Source: Shimia marina
GTDB lineage: Bacteria; Pseudomonadota; Alphaproteobacteria; Rhodobacterales; Rhodobacteraceae
DNA length: 64,000 nt
Assembly: GCF_001458175.1 (NCBI RefSeq)
Contig: NZ_CYPW01000006.1
Location: 625,554-689,553 of the forward strand
Direction: 5' to 3'
Positions 29,557 to 38,443 of the stretch are shown one piece after another. Both the position numbers and the translations under genes were made by a program. The notes beneath the pieces are model-generated. The model did not search any database and was not told where the DNA came from. It saw only the letters and a list, made by a program, of their open reading frames with translations. Position 1 is the stretch's first letter. Each line of letters starts with the position of its first letter.

Positions 29557-30578
29557 CACAAGAGCAGCGCACCGCCTTGGTGACAGGCACCGCCGGGTTC
29601 ATTGGATTTCACACCGCACAGCGGCTGTTGCAGGAGGGCTGGCGTGTGGTCGGTCTGGATGCGATGACCGACTACTATGATGTCACTCTGAAAGAGCGAC
29701 GCCACAGCATTCTGAAACAACACGTAGGGTTCACGGCTGTGGAAGACCGGCTTGAGGGCGAGGGCGTGCTGATGGCGCTTTTTGCGGAGCACAGACCGGA
29801 TGTGGTGATCCATTTGGCAGCGCAGGCCGGGGTGCGGTATTCCATTGATGCGCCGCGTTCCTATGTTGAGGCCAATCTGGTGGGCACCTTTGAATTGCTG
29901 GAGGCCGCACGCGCCTATCCGCCGCAGCATATGCTGCTGGCCTCCACCAGCTCGGCTTACGGGGCCAACACGGAGATGCCCTATGCGGAAGTTCATAAGG
30001 CCGACAGTCAAATGTCCTTTTATGCCGCGACCAAAAAGGCCAATGAGGTCATGGCGCATTCCTATGCGCATCTCTATCACCTGCCGACCACCATGTTCCG
30101 TTTCTTCACGGTCTATGGCCCTTGGGGGCGTCCGGATATGGCGTTGTTCAAATTCACCAAGGCGATTTTGGAAGGCAGCCCGATCGACATCTACAATCAC
30201 GGCGATATGAGCCGGGATTTCACCTATATTGATGATCTGGTGACGGGGATTGTGAATTTGATTGCGGCGGTGCCGGAGGCATCAGAGGCGCGGGATGAGG
30301 TGCGGACCGGTGACAGTCTGAGTCCTGTTGCGCCCTGGCGCGTGGTGAATATCGGCAATGGCCAACCGGTGCAGTTGATGGCCTTTGTGAAAGCCATTGA
30401 GAGCGCCTTGGGCCAAGAAGCTGAGAAGAACTTCATGGATATGCAGCCCGGCGATGTGCCTGCCACATGGGCGGATGCGCAGCTGCTGGAACAGTTGACC
30501 GGCACCATCCCTCAGACACCGGTCGAAGAGGGCGTGGCCAGATTTGTGGCCTGGTATCGGGATTACTACGCAGTGTGA
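29553..30578 (+). CDS. nucleotide-sugar epimerase, UDP-glucuronate 4-epimerase-like
   Basis: 341 residues, extended short-chain dehydrogenase. NAD-binding motif GTAGFIG (12-18) and catalytic Tyr157/Lys161 (YAATK). [13 protein letters not shown] and [20 protein letters not shown] are hallmarks of the UDP-glucuronate/galacturonate 4-epimerase group. The start ATG 29553 overlaps the glycosyltransferase stop; an open frame runs further upstream but inside that gene. The product UDP-galacturonate would supply an acidic sugar to the polysaccharide. It converges on the CapD-like gene. Confidence 0.88.
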   Translation: MTQEQRTALVTGTAGFIGFHTAQRLLQEGWRVVGLDAMTDYYDVTLKERRHSILKQHVGFTAVEDRLEGEGVLMALFAEHRPDVVIHLAAQAGVRYSIDAPRSYVEANLVGTFELLEAARAYPPQHMLLASTSSAYGANTEMPYAEVHKADSQMSFYAATKKANEVMAHSYAHLYHLPTTMFRFFTVYGPWGRPDMALFKFTKAILEGSPIDIYNHGDMSRDFTYIDDLVTGIVNLIAAVPEASEARDEVRTGDSLSPVAPWRVVNIGNGQPVQLMAFVKAIESALGQEAEKNFMDMQPGDVPATWADAQLLEQLTGTIPQTPVEEGVARFVAWYRDYYAV

Positions 30579-30615
30579 TCTGACCCACCGACAGACGGGC
30601 ACGGATGGGCGGGGG

Positions 30616-32502
30616 TTAACCTTCGCCCACCACGCTGAGTGTCGGTTTATTGACATCAGGATAGGAGACTGCATCCGCCGCGATACAGCGTGTCAGGGTT
30701 GCGTTGAGCAGCTCTTCATCGCGGGTGTCGATGGCGCGGCGCAGATCCTGAAGCGCACCTGCGACGGCAAGGCGTGAGATCTGGTTTTCCTGTGCGCGCA
30801 TGATTTTGGGGTGGGGCGTGGTCAGCATGTCACTGCCAATCAGCAGTTCTTCATGCATTTTCTCGCCTTCCTTCAGGCCGGTGAAGACAATGGCAATATC
30901 ACCGTTTGGATTTTGCTCATCACGCACGCTGTGTCCGGCGGCTTCGATCATTTTGCGCGCCATGGCATAGATGGACACCGGCTGGCCCATATCCAACACA
31001 AACACGTCGCCGCCACGAGAAAACGTACCGGCCAGCAGCACAAGGCGCACCGCCTCATCCACGGTCATAAAATAGCGGGTGACGTCCTTGTTGGTCACCG
31101 TCACAGGCCCCATTTCGCGGATCTGCTGTTGAAACAGAGGAATGACAGAGCCTGAGGAGCCCAGCACATTGCCAAAGCGCACCATGGAGAACTTGGTGTG
31201 TTCCGAGCGTGTGGCGAGATCCTGAATCAAGAGTTCTGCCAGACGTTTGGAGCTGCCCATCATGGAGGTGGGGCGCACGGCCTTGTCGGTGGAGACCAGA
31301 ATAAAACGCTCTACCCCGGCGCGGCGGGCCTCTTCGGCAACCACGCGTGTGCCGATCACATTGTTACGCACGCCTTCGAACATGTTTTCCTGCACAAGGC
31401 CGACATGTTTGTAGGCGGCGGCATGAAACACAACGTCGATGTCATAGGTGGTCAGCGCGTCTGCTACGAGTTCCGGGTGTTCCACAGAGCCCAGAACCGA
31501 AGAGAATTTCGTGTTGGGATGGCTTTCGCGCAGGGATTTGGAGACCTGATAGAGTGCAAATTCGCTGTGATCGAGCAACACCAGTTCCGCCGGTTTGCAG
31601 CGCGCCAGCTGACGGCAGAGCTCGCCCCCGATTGAGCCACCTGCACCGGTCACCAGAATGCGACGGCCATGGTAGGTCGATTTCGTTTCCGGCAGCTCGT
31701 CTTTCACGGCATCCCGGCCCAGCAGGCTGTTGAGCGCCACGGGGGCAGCAGCGGTGGATTCTTCACCGCGCAGCACAATGTCGGCAAAGGAGGGCAGGGC
31801 CAGCACTTCACAGCCCAGGCCAGACAGCCGTTTGGCCAGTCGCATCCGTACGGATTGATCCGCCGAAGGCATCGCCAGAATGATGCGCTCAATGCCAATG
31901 CGGCGCACCAGCATGGGAATTTTGTTGGGGGAATGCACGCGCAGCCCCAGAATGGTGAGCTTTTGCAGATTGGTATCATCATCTGCAAAGCAGGCGACGG
32001 CAAATTCATCGTCGGTTTGCAGGGCGGCGGCCAACTGCTGACCAGTCTGTCCGGCCCCATAGATAAGAACGCGGCGGCGCATCACCTGTTTGGCATAGGT
32101 GCGCTGGACGATTTTGAGCATCACGATCCGGCTGGCGATGGACAGCAGCATGAACAGACCGCCAGCTTGCACCAGCGTATAGGCCTGCATCTGCTGTGCG
32201 CCCAACAGCACGCCAAGCGCGAGGCCTGTCAGAACAAAGGCCACCGCCACCATGAACGTGCTGGTGATATCGTCCATCCCGTAGGTGTTCAGTTTGATGC
32301 GATTGAGACCCAGAAGATGGATCACACCGCCCGCCACCAGAAGAAGTGGGGGCAGATACCACAGGGCTGTGAGGAAGCTGTGCGATTCGTTGGAGAGGCC
32401 GAGAGACAAGAAGAGCGCGACTGCGATCATCATCAGATCAACAGTCAGCAGGACAAGAGCTTTGCGCTCATGAGAGAGCGTAGTTAATAATTTGTAAAAC
32501 AT
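30616..32502 (-). CDS. CapD/WbpM-like membrane nucleotide-sugar dehydratase
   Basis: 628 residues. Four hydrophobic segments at about 15-130 are followed by a first Rossmann-like domain (VLIYGAGQTGQQLA, 145-158) and an SDR domain with TGAGGSIG (285-292). The protein is the long WbpM/CapD/PglF type, which makes UDP-4-keto-6-deoxy sugars from UDP-GlcNAc. VLGSVEHPE and HAAAYKHVGLVQEN are family motifs, the latter containing the Lys-His region typical of these 4,6-dehydratases. It faces away from wza across a 411-bp AT-rich gap. The product would feed an amino-deoxysugar into the surface polysaccharide. Confidence 0.9.
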   Translation of the reverse strand: MFYKLLTTLSHERKALVLLTVDLMMIAVALFLSLGLSNESHSFLTALWYLPPLLLVAGGVIHLLGLNRIKLNTYGMDDITSTFMVAVAFVLTGLALGVLLGAQQMQAYTLVQAGGLFMLLSIASRIVMLKIVQRTYAKQVMRRRVLIYGAGQTGQQLAAALQTDDEFAVACFADDDTNLQKLTILGLRVHSPNKIPMLVRRIGIERIILAMPSADQSVRMRLAKRLSGLGCEVLALPSFADIVLRGEESTAAAPVALNSLLGRDAVKDELPETKSTYHGRRILVTGAGGSIGGELCRQLARCKPAELVLLDHSEFALYQVSKSLRESHPNTKFSSVLGSVEHPELVADALTTYDIDVVFHAAAYKHVGLVQENMFEGVRNNVIGTRVVAEEARRAGVERFILVSTDKAVRPTSMMGSSKRLAELLIQDLATRSEHTKFSMVRFGNVLGSSGSVIPLFQQQIREMGPVTVTNKDVTRYFMTVDEAVRLVLLAGTFSRGGDVFVLDMGQPVSIYAMARKMIEAAGHSVRDEQNPNGDIAIVFTGLKEGEKMHEELLIGSDMLTTPHPKIMRAQENQISRLAVAGALQDLRRAIDTRDEELLNATLTRCIAADAVSYPDVNKPTLSVVGEG

Positions 32503-32594
32503 AATCTTTTCTCACCCAGACAACGCCGGAATGGCAAAACCAGTTACTATCTGCGCTCTAAAACAACGGGCATTCTTGCCCAGGAGACCTAACA

Positions 32595-32723
32595 GTGAAA
32601 TCGAAGAATGCTCAGTTCATGAGCACGGTCATCTGGGCATATGTTAGCGCAGGCACAATTCTATTAAAATCAGTTTTTAAATGCTTTCCAGTTCTTGGTA
32701 TAGAAAACGTAGATGTTGGTTAA
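32595..32723 (+). CDS. possible 42-residue membrane peptide
   Basis: GTG 32595 with GGAG eight bases before it opens 42 codons. The middle (FMSTVIWAYVSAGTILL) is hydrophobic enough for one membrane helix, with basic residues on both sides. Codon use is A/T-rich, unlike neighbouring genes, so it may be chance. I know no homologue. Confidence 0.3.
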   Translation: MKSKNAQFMSTVIWAYVSAGTILLKSVFKCFPVLGIENVDVG

Positions 32724-32748
32724 CGTGGTGCAGGGTCCTGCGTATTTT

Positions 32749-32754
32749 TATAAT
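32749..32754 (+). promoter_or_regulatory. candidate -10 element upstream of wza
   Basis: A perfect TATAAT in an AT-rich context. No good -35 box lies 16-18 bases upstream, so an activator may be needed. The leader would be about 150 bases. Confidence 0.35.
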
Positions 32755-32913
32755 GTGATTGAGTGTTTTATAGTCGATTTTTGAAATTTAACACAGTTTG
32801 GGGCCGTCATGTGGTTAATTGTGCACGGTCCCGGAAGAAATTTTTGGGGGACAGTTGCTGATGCCGGGTGCGCGCAACTACAAACTTAATTACACCAATG
32901 AGGCAGATTTGAC

Positions 32914-34017
32914 ATGCGGGTTCGATTGACTTGGATAGTAGCAGTGCTTGCACTTGCGAGCGTTGCGGCCTGCTCTTTGCCGCGCGGTGGGCCGATTGCC
33001 TCTGAGATTGTGGGTGATCAGAAAGTCCCCGAAGATATTATGGTGCAGCCGGTCACGCGGGCCTCTGTGGCACAGATTTCCAAATGGCCGAAGTCTGGCT
33101 GGCATGGGCATTACCACTGGTTCGCGCGCACGCCCGGTCCTCAGAGCCGGCTGATCAAACCCGGTGATCAGGTCACGCTGACGGTGTGGGACAATCAGGA
33201 CAACTCGCTTTTGCTGGGTCCGACGGATCGGTCGGTGCCGCTGCGCCCTGTTGAGGTGACCGATGCCGGGACGATTTTTGTGCCTTACGTGAATGACATC
33301 ATGGTGGCCGGGCTGACGCCCTATCAGGCCCGTGAGAAAATTCAGGGCCAATTGTCGCCGATTGCGCCCTCTGCTCAGGTGCAGATTGACGTGACTAGCG
33401 GCCCTCAGAACTCCGTTGATGTGGTCACAGGCGTGGCCCAGCCGGGGCGTTTGCAGCTGACGGATCGGAATGTGTCGATTCTGTCGGTGATTGCGCAGGT
33501 CGGTGGCGTTCAGGACAGTGTGGAAAACCCGCTGGTGCGGCTGCAGCGCAATGGGAAGTCTTATGAAATACCGCTCGATAGCCTTCTGAAGGACCCAAAG
33601 AAAAATGTGATCGTTAACGGCGGTGATCAGATTATCGTCGAAGAGGACGAGCGCTATTACATCGCGTTTGGCGCCACGTTGCAGGAACAGCAGGTCTACT
33701 TCAATGAAGAGACCATCACGGCAACCGAAGCTGTGGCTCAGCTTGGTGGATTGGATCCTCAAAGGGCGAACCCGCAGGGGGTGTTCGTTCTGCGGCGCTA
33801 TGATCAGGACGCGATTCGCAGCGATGGGACTGGCCCCAAGCAGTCGCATGTGATCTTTGCGCTCGACCTGACGCAGGCTGACAGCTTGTTTGGCGCAAGC
33901 AAATTTGAGATTCAGCCCGGCGATATCGTGGTGGCCAGTGAATCTGCGGTCAAACCGGCGCAAGCTGTGATCGCACTGGTTGGATCACTGTTCGCGATTT
34001 CCAATGCCTTCAACTGA
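32914..34017 (+). CDS. wza: polysaccharide export outer-membrane lipoprotein (Wza family)
   Basis: 367 residues. The signal peptide ends in a lipobox with Cys20 (ASVAAC). Poly_export domain at about 75-170 (IKPGDQVTLTVWDN), then two SLBB-type beta-grasp repeats (VVTGVAQPGRLQLTDRNVS; YIAFGATLQEQQVYF). Wza oligomers form the outer-membrane channel for capsule or exopolysaccharide. It is read away from the CapD-like gene and is followed by galU after 199 bases. No Wzc co-polymerase is nearby. Confidence 0.92.
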   Translation: MRVRLTWIVAVLALASVAACSLPRGGPIASEIVGDQKVPEDIMVQPVTRASVAQISKWPKSGWHGHYHWFARTPGPQSRLIKPGDQVTLTVWDNQDNSLLLGPTDRSVPLRPVEVTDAGTIFVPYVNDIMVAGLTPYQAREKIQGQLSPIAPSAQVQIDVTSGPQNSVDVVTGVAQPGRLQLTDRNVSILSVIAQVGGVQDSVENPLVRLQRNGKSYEIPLDSLLKDPKKNVIVNGGDQIIVEEDERYYIAFGATLQEQQVYFNEETITATEAVAQLGGLDPQRANPQGVFVLRRYDQDAIRSDGTGPKQSHVIFALDLTQADSLFGASKFEIQPGDIVVASESAVKPAQAVIALVGSLFAISNAFN

Positions 34018-34216
34018 TCAATGCAGCGGAAGTTTGCCTAGGGAATGCCCAGCAAGGATGGAGAATGTGCAGTCTTGTCAAATTCTTCATCCAGCGCATG
34101 TGGTATTTGAAAAGCGATCATGGTATCGCGCTAGTGTGAATTTGATTTAGAGTATTTGCCTTCATTCTTTGTAAGTTGATGGTACAAGCGTTGAAAAAAT
34201 TGAAAGAGAGCTGCGC

Positions 34217-35110
34217 ATGCAACGAAAGGTGACCAAAGCCATTTTTCCGGTTGCTGGGATGGGAACAAGGTTCTTGCCTGCCACCAAATCGGTGCCGAAG
34301 GAAATCATGACATTGGTGGATCGCCCGTTGATCCAATACGCGATTGATGAGGCCCGGGAGGCCGGGATCACCGAGTTTATTTTTGTCACGTCGCGGGGCA
34401 AAAGCGCGCTGGAGGATTACTTCGATCACGCGCCTCAGCTTGAGCAGACATTGCGCGAAAAGGGTAAGACGGCCCTGTTGGAAGAGCTGGAAGCCACCAA
34501 CATGGAAAGCGGCACCATTGCTTATATCCGTCAACACCGGGCGCTTGGGCTTGGCCATGCTGTGGCCTGTGCCAGCCGTCTGGTGGCGGATGAGCCTTTT
34601 GCGGTGATTCTACCGGATGACGTGATCGCCGGTGAACCCGGCTGTCTGAAGCAGATGGTGGATGCCTATCAGGACACTGGCGGCTGCATGGTCGCAGCGA
34701 TGGAAGTGCCGCATGAGAAGGCCTCATCTTACGGGGTGCTGGATGTGCAGGAAGACATGGGCGCGTTGGTCTCGGTAAAGGGTATGGTCGAGAAGCCACC
34801 CGCAGGCGAGGCGCCCTCCAATCTGGCGGTAATTGGCCGTTACATCCTGACGCCGGAGATCTTCCAGAATCTCGCGGATCAGCGCGAAGGCGCAGGCGGT
34901 GAAATTCAGCTGACCGATGCGATTGCGACCGAGATTGCCAAAGAGCATGGCGTATATGGCTATCGCTTCCAAGGGCAGCGGTATGATTGCGGCTCCAAAG
35001 CGGGCTTCCTGCAGGCGACCGTGGCCTTTGGCCTGGCGCGTGATGAGCTGCGTGATGAGCTGTCCACCTATCTTGAAGAGCTGGTCGCCTCGCGACGGGC
35101 CGCTGAATAA
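34217..35110 (+). CDS. galU: UTP-glucose-1-phosphate uridylyltransferase
   Basis: 297 residues. It makes UDP-glucose, the precursor for UDP-galactose and UDP-glucuronate. Signature motifs: KAIFPVAGMGTRFLPATKSVPKE cut here as FPVAGMGTRFLP at residues 9-20, DRPLIQYAIDEA, and FAVILPDDVI. The ATG at 34217 follows AGAGAGCTGCGC. It is followed after 32 bases by galE, whose substrate it provides. Confidence 0.96.
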   Translation: MQRKVTKAIFPVAGMGTRFLPATKSVPKEIMTLVDRPLIQYAIDEAREAGITEFIFVTSRGKSALEDYFDHAPQLEQTLREKGKTALLEELEATNMESGTIAYIRQHRALGLGHAVACASRLVADEPFAVILPDDVIAGEPGCLKQMVDAYQDTGGCMVAAMEVPHEKASSYGVLDVQEDMGALVSVKGMVEKPPAGEAPSNLAVIGRYILTPEIFQNLADQREGAGGEIQLTDAIATEIAKEHGVYGYRFQGQRYDCGSKAGFLQATVAFGLARDELRDELSTYLEELVASRRAAE

Positions 35111-35142
35111 GCGCCAGACGCAACCCATTAGGAGAGACCAAC

Positions 35143-36126
35143 GTGCAACACGTGATTGTCACCGGCGGCGCTGGCTATATTGGCTCGCATGCCTGCAAGG
35201 CGCTGGCCAAGGCCGGGTTTGTGCCGGTTACCTATGATAACCTTGTCACGGGCTGGGAAGATGCGGTCAAATTTGGCCCGTTTGAGAAAGGCGATCTGCT
35301 CGATCGCGCCCGCCTGGATGAGGTCTTTGCCAAATATGATCCCATCGCCGTGATGCATTTTGCGGCCTTGTCGCAGGTGGGTGAAAGCATGAAAGAGCCG
35401 GGCAAATACTGGCTCAACAATGTGGGTGGCTCACTCAACCTGATCGAAGCGACGGTGGATGCGGGGGTGCGCAATTTTGTGTTTTCCTCCACCTGTGCCA
35501 CCTATGGCGACCATGACAATGTGACCCTTGATGAAGAGGTCGAACAGCTGCCGATCAACGCCTATGGCGCGTCCAAACGGGCGATTGAGGATATGCTGCG
35601 CGATTTTGAAGGGGCAAGCGGCCTGCAGTCGGTGATCTTCCGCTACTTCAATGTGGCGGGCGGAGATCCAGACGCAGAGGTGGGCGAGTTCCACCGGCCG
35701 GAAACCCATCTGATCCCGCTGATGCTGGATGCAATTGATGGCAAACGTGATGCGCTGACCATTTTTGGCACGGATTACGACACGCCTGATGGCACCTGTA
35801 TTCGCGACTATGTGCATGTCTGCGATCTGGTGGATGCACATGTGTTGGGGCTGGAGCGCCTACTGAATGGTGGTGGCAGCCGGATTTTCAATCTCGGCAC
35901 CGGCACCGGTTTCTCTGTGCGCGAAGTGATTGATCAGTCCCGCGCGGTTACCAACCGTGAGGTGCCCTATAATGAGGGCGAGCGTCGGCCCGGTGATTGC
36001 ACCAAACTGGTCTCAGGCTCGACACGGGCGAGTAAAGAGTTAGGGTGGGAGCCAAAGCGCTCAACTATGGACCTGATGATTGCCGATGCATGGAAGTGGC
36101 ATCAGAACGGGCACTACGACAAGTAG
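35143..36126 (+). CDS. galE: UDP-glucose 4-epimerase
   Basis: 327 residues. NAD-binding motif TGGAGYIG (7-14), Ser-Ser-Thr around FSSTCATYG, and the catalytic Tyr-Lys pair in NAYGASKRAIE. It interconverts UDP-glucose and UDP-galactose. The start is GTG 35143, preceded by AGGAGAGACCAAC. The 3' end overlaps the most likely start of the next glycosyltransferase. Confidence 0.95.
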   Translation: MQHVIVTGGAGYIGSHACKALAKAGFVPVTYDNLVTGWEDAVKFGPFEKGDLLDRARLDEVFAKYDPIAVMHFAALSQVGESMKEPGKYWLNNVGGSLNLIEATVDAGVRNFVFSSTCATYGDHDNVTLDEEVEQLPINAYGASKRAIEDMLRDFEGASGLQSVIFRYFNVAGGDPDAEVGEFHRPETHLIPLMLDAIDGKRDALTIFGTDYDTPDGTCIRDYVHVCDLVDAHVLGLERLLNGGGSRIFNLGTGTGFSVREVIDQSRAVTNREVPYNEGERRPGDCTKLVSGSTRASKELGWEPKRSTMDLMIADAWKWHQNGHYDK

Positions 36127-37381
36127 GCCCGACGCCCTTACCGAAAATCCCCCAACGGCCCGTCTGTTGGAAATGACCCGCGTCCTTGCTTTGCAGGGAC
36201 GCCGCCCCTCTGGCGTGGATCGGGTCTGTCTCGCCTATCTGCGCGCGATTGTGGCCGATGAGCTGCCCTGCTTTGGTCTGGTGCGCACGTGGCTGGGCTA
36301 TATCCTGCTTGATCGCAAGGGCATGCAGGCGGTGCTGGCCTGTCTGGAGGGGGAGGCACCCTGGCCTGCACCGGATCTCCTCTCCCGACTGCGCCACGGT
36401 GCGGGAGATCGGCGACAGGTCACAGACACACTGGTGCGACGCCATGCAATCGCCCGTGCGCGTCCTCGGTTTTTAAAGCATATCTTGCGGCGGCACCTGC
36501 CCGCGGGGGTGGCCTATATCAATGTGGATCAGACCCAGCTGACAGATCGTGTGCTTGCGGCGGTGAAATCCGTGCCTGAGGCGCGCGTGTCGGTGTTTTT
36601 GCATGACACCATCCCGCTGGACCATCCGCATTACCAGACGCCTGAGGCTGTGGATAAGCTGGCCGCGATCCTGCGGCGGTGCAGTGCTCAGGCGGATCAG
36701 ATCCTGACCAATTCAGAGACCTCTGCGGCTGGCATTCGCAAACATATGGCCAAGCTGGGGCCGGTGCCGCCGATCACGGTGGCGCATCTTGGCTTGGAGG
36801 CAGACTTTTTCGATTTTGTGGACAATGCGCAGGGGTTGGAAATCGCGGCGCCTTACTTTGTCTGCATTGGTACGATTGAGCCGCGCAAGAATATCCCTTT
36901 TCTGCTCACGCTCTGGGAGCAGATGGCGCGCAGCGCAGACCCGGAGAAGATGCCCCGTCTGGTGATCTGTGGGCGACGTGGATGGGAAAGCCAGCGGGTG
37001 TTGGATCGGTTGGACAACACCCCGTTGCGCGGGAAATTTGTTTTGGAATTCAATGAGCTTAGTGATTCGGCGTTGGCGGCGACGCTGGCCGGATCACAGG
37101 GGCTTTTGTTTCCCAGTCGCGCGGAAGGTTTTGGTTTGCCCCCGCTGGAGGCCGCTGCACTGGGGATTCCGGTGGTTTCCGATAACCTTCCGGTTATGCA
37201 GGAAGTTCTTGCGGATTATCCCATTTACGCAAGCGTTTCAGATGTTTATTCATGGGAAACAATCGTTTGGTCTCTGGTCGCGGCGGATCCCGCCGCAGGG
37301 TCAACGGATCCTGATCTGCGCAAGCCTGTGTGCCCTCCGACGTGGGAGGCCCATTTCAACGCGGTCTTAAGGGTCACGTGA
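36086..37381 (+). CDS. glycosyltransferase, family 4-like (GT-B)
   Basis: About 431 residues. GT-B fold. The C-terminal nucleotide-sugar domain has FVCIGTIEPRKNI, LVICGRRGWE and the donor-binding FPSRAEGFGLPPLEAAALG. The N-terminal part contains RLLEMTRVLALQGRRPSGVDR, typical of the group next to capsule genes. The start is uncertain: ATG 36086 overlaps galE by 41 bases and has no good ribosome site; TTG 36080 and ATG 36173 are alternatives, the latter cutting into the conserved block. The sugar is not predictable. Confidence 0.85.
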   Translation: MHGSGIRTGTTTSRPDALTENPPTARLLEMTRVLALQGRRPSGVDRVCLAYLRAIVADELPCFGLVRTWLGYILLDRKGMQAVLACLEGEAPWPAPDLLSRLRHGAGDRRQVTDTLVRRHAIARARPRFLKHILRRHLPAGVAYINVDQTQLTDRVLAAVKSVPEARVSVFLHDTIPLDHPHYQTPEAVDKLAAILRRCSAQADQILTNSETSAAGIRKHMAKLGPVPPITVAHLGLEADFFDFVDNAQGLEIAAPYFVCIGTIEPRKNIPFLLTLWEQMARSADPEKMPRLVICGRRGWESQRVLDRLDNTPLRGKFVLEFNELSDSALAATLAGSQGLLFPSRAEGFGLPPLEAAALGIPVVSDNLPVMQEVLADYPIYASVSDVYSWETIVWSLVAADPAAGSTDPDLRKPVCPPTWEAHFNAVLRVT

Positions 37382-37432
37382 TACCTCTTTGGTCCGGAGC
37401 CTTTGGGGATACAAGAAGGTCAAGGACACCAG

Positions 37433-38443
37433 GTGAGCGCGTTGCAATCATATCGGCTTCGGGTCAGGCGCCGCCATCGGCTTGCGCGGGCGATCCGCAA
37501 GCGCCGTGAGCTGCGCAATATGGTTGACCGCACCGGTCAGATCAGATCCAGCGATCTTCTGGTGTTTTCCACGCTGCGCAACGAGCTGATCCGGCTACCT
37601 TATTTTCTGGAGTATTACCGCAACAAGGGCATCAATCATTTCCTGATTGTCGACAACGACAGTGATGATGGTTCGCTTGAGTATCTGATGGAACAGCCGG
37701 ATGTGTCGATCTGGCACACCCGCAAGAGCTACAAGCGCTCCAAGTTTGGGGTGGATTGGCTCAATTGGCTGCAATTTCGCTATGGGCACAATCACTGGTG
37801 TCTGGTGGTCGATCCGGATGAGTTCTTCATCTATCCCTTTTGTGACACGCGCCCGATCCGCGCGTTGACGGACTGGCTGGATGCCAGTTCGATCAAATCG
37901 TTCAGTGCGATGCTGTTGGACATGTATCCGCGCGGACCGATCACGGAACAGCCCTATCAATCCGGGCAGGATCCGCTTGAGATTGCCTGTTGGTTTGACG
38001 CGGGCAACTATACGGCCACGAAGAACCCGGTTTATGGCAACCTGTGGATTCAGGGCGGGCCACGCTCTCGGGTGTTCTTTCCCAATGAGCCGGAGCTTGC
38101 GCCCGCACTCAATAAGATCCCGCTGGTGAAATGGAACCGGCGATATTGCTATGCCAGCTCGACGCATATGTTGCTGCCGCGGGGGCTCAATCAGGTCTTT
38201 GATGAATGGGGCGGTGAGAAAGCCTCCGGCCTGCTGCTGCATGCCAAGTTTCTGGATACGTTCACCGCAAAGGCAGAAGAAGAGTTGCAGCGCAACGAAC
38301 ACTATTCGGCCAGCGTGGAATATAAGGCCTATGCCGAACGCCTGCGCAATAGCCCGGAGCTGTGGTGTAAATGGAGCGAGAAATACATCAACTGGCGTCA
38401 GCTTGAGATTCTGGGCCTGATGTCCAAGGGGAACTGGGCATGA
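37433..38443 (+). CDS. glycosyltransferase, family 2-like (Glyco_tranf_2_4)
   Basis: 336 residues. After a basic N-terminus (RLRVRRRHRLARAIRKRR) comes a GT-A-type domain: FSTLRNELIRLPYFLEYYRN, FLIVDNDSDDGS and the metal motif VVDPDEFFIY. This is the type often seen with sulfotransferase or GT14 genes in marine alphaproteobacteria. GTG 37433 is chosen because AAGGA lies six bases before it. The end overlaps the GT14 gene by four bases. Confidence 0.85.
   Translation: MSALQSYRLRVRRRHRLARAIRKRRELRNMVDRTGQIRSSDLLVFSTLRNELIRLPYFLEYYRNKGINHFLIVDNDSDDGSLEYLMEQPDVSIWHTRKSYKRSKFGVDWLNWLQFRYGHNHWCLVVDPDEFFIYPFCDTRPIRALTDWLDASSIKSFSAMLLDMYPRGPITEQPYQSGQDPLEIACWFDAGNYTATKNPVYGNLWIQGGPRSRVFFPNEPELAPALNKIPLVKWNRRYCYASSTHMLLPRGLNQVFDEWGGEKASGLLLHAKFLDTFTAKAEEELQRNEHYSASVEYKAYAERLRNSPELWCKWSEKYINWRQLEILGLMSKGNWA

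Larger units (their letters stand above)
32503..32913. other. 411-bp AT-rich divergent regulatory region
   Basis: Lies between the CapD-like gene and wza and is clearly richer in A and T than its surroundings. Contents seen: a possible 42-residue ORF at 32595, a TATAAT at 32749 reading toward wza, and long T/A tracts. Both polysaccharide transcription units must start here. Confidence 0.6.
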
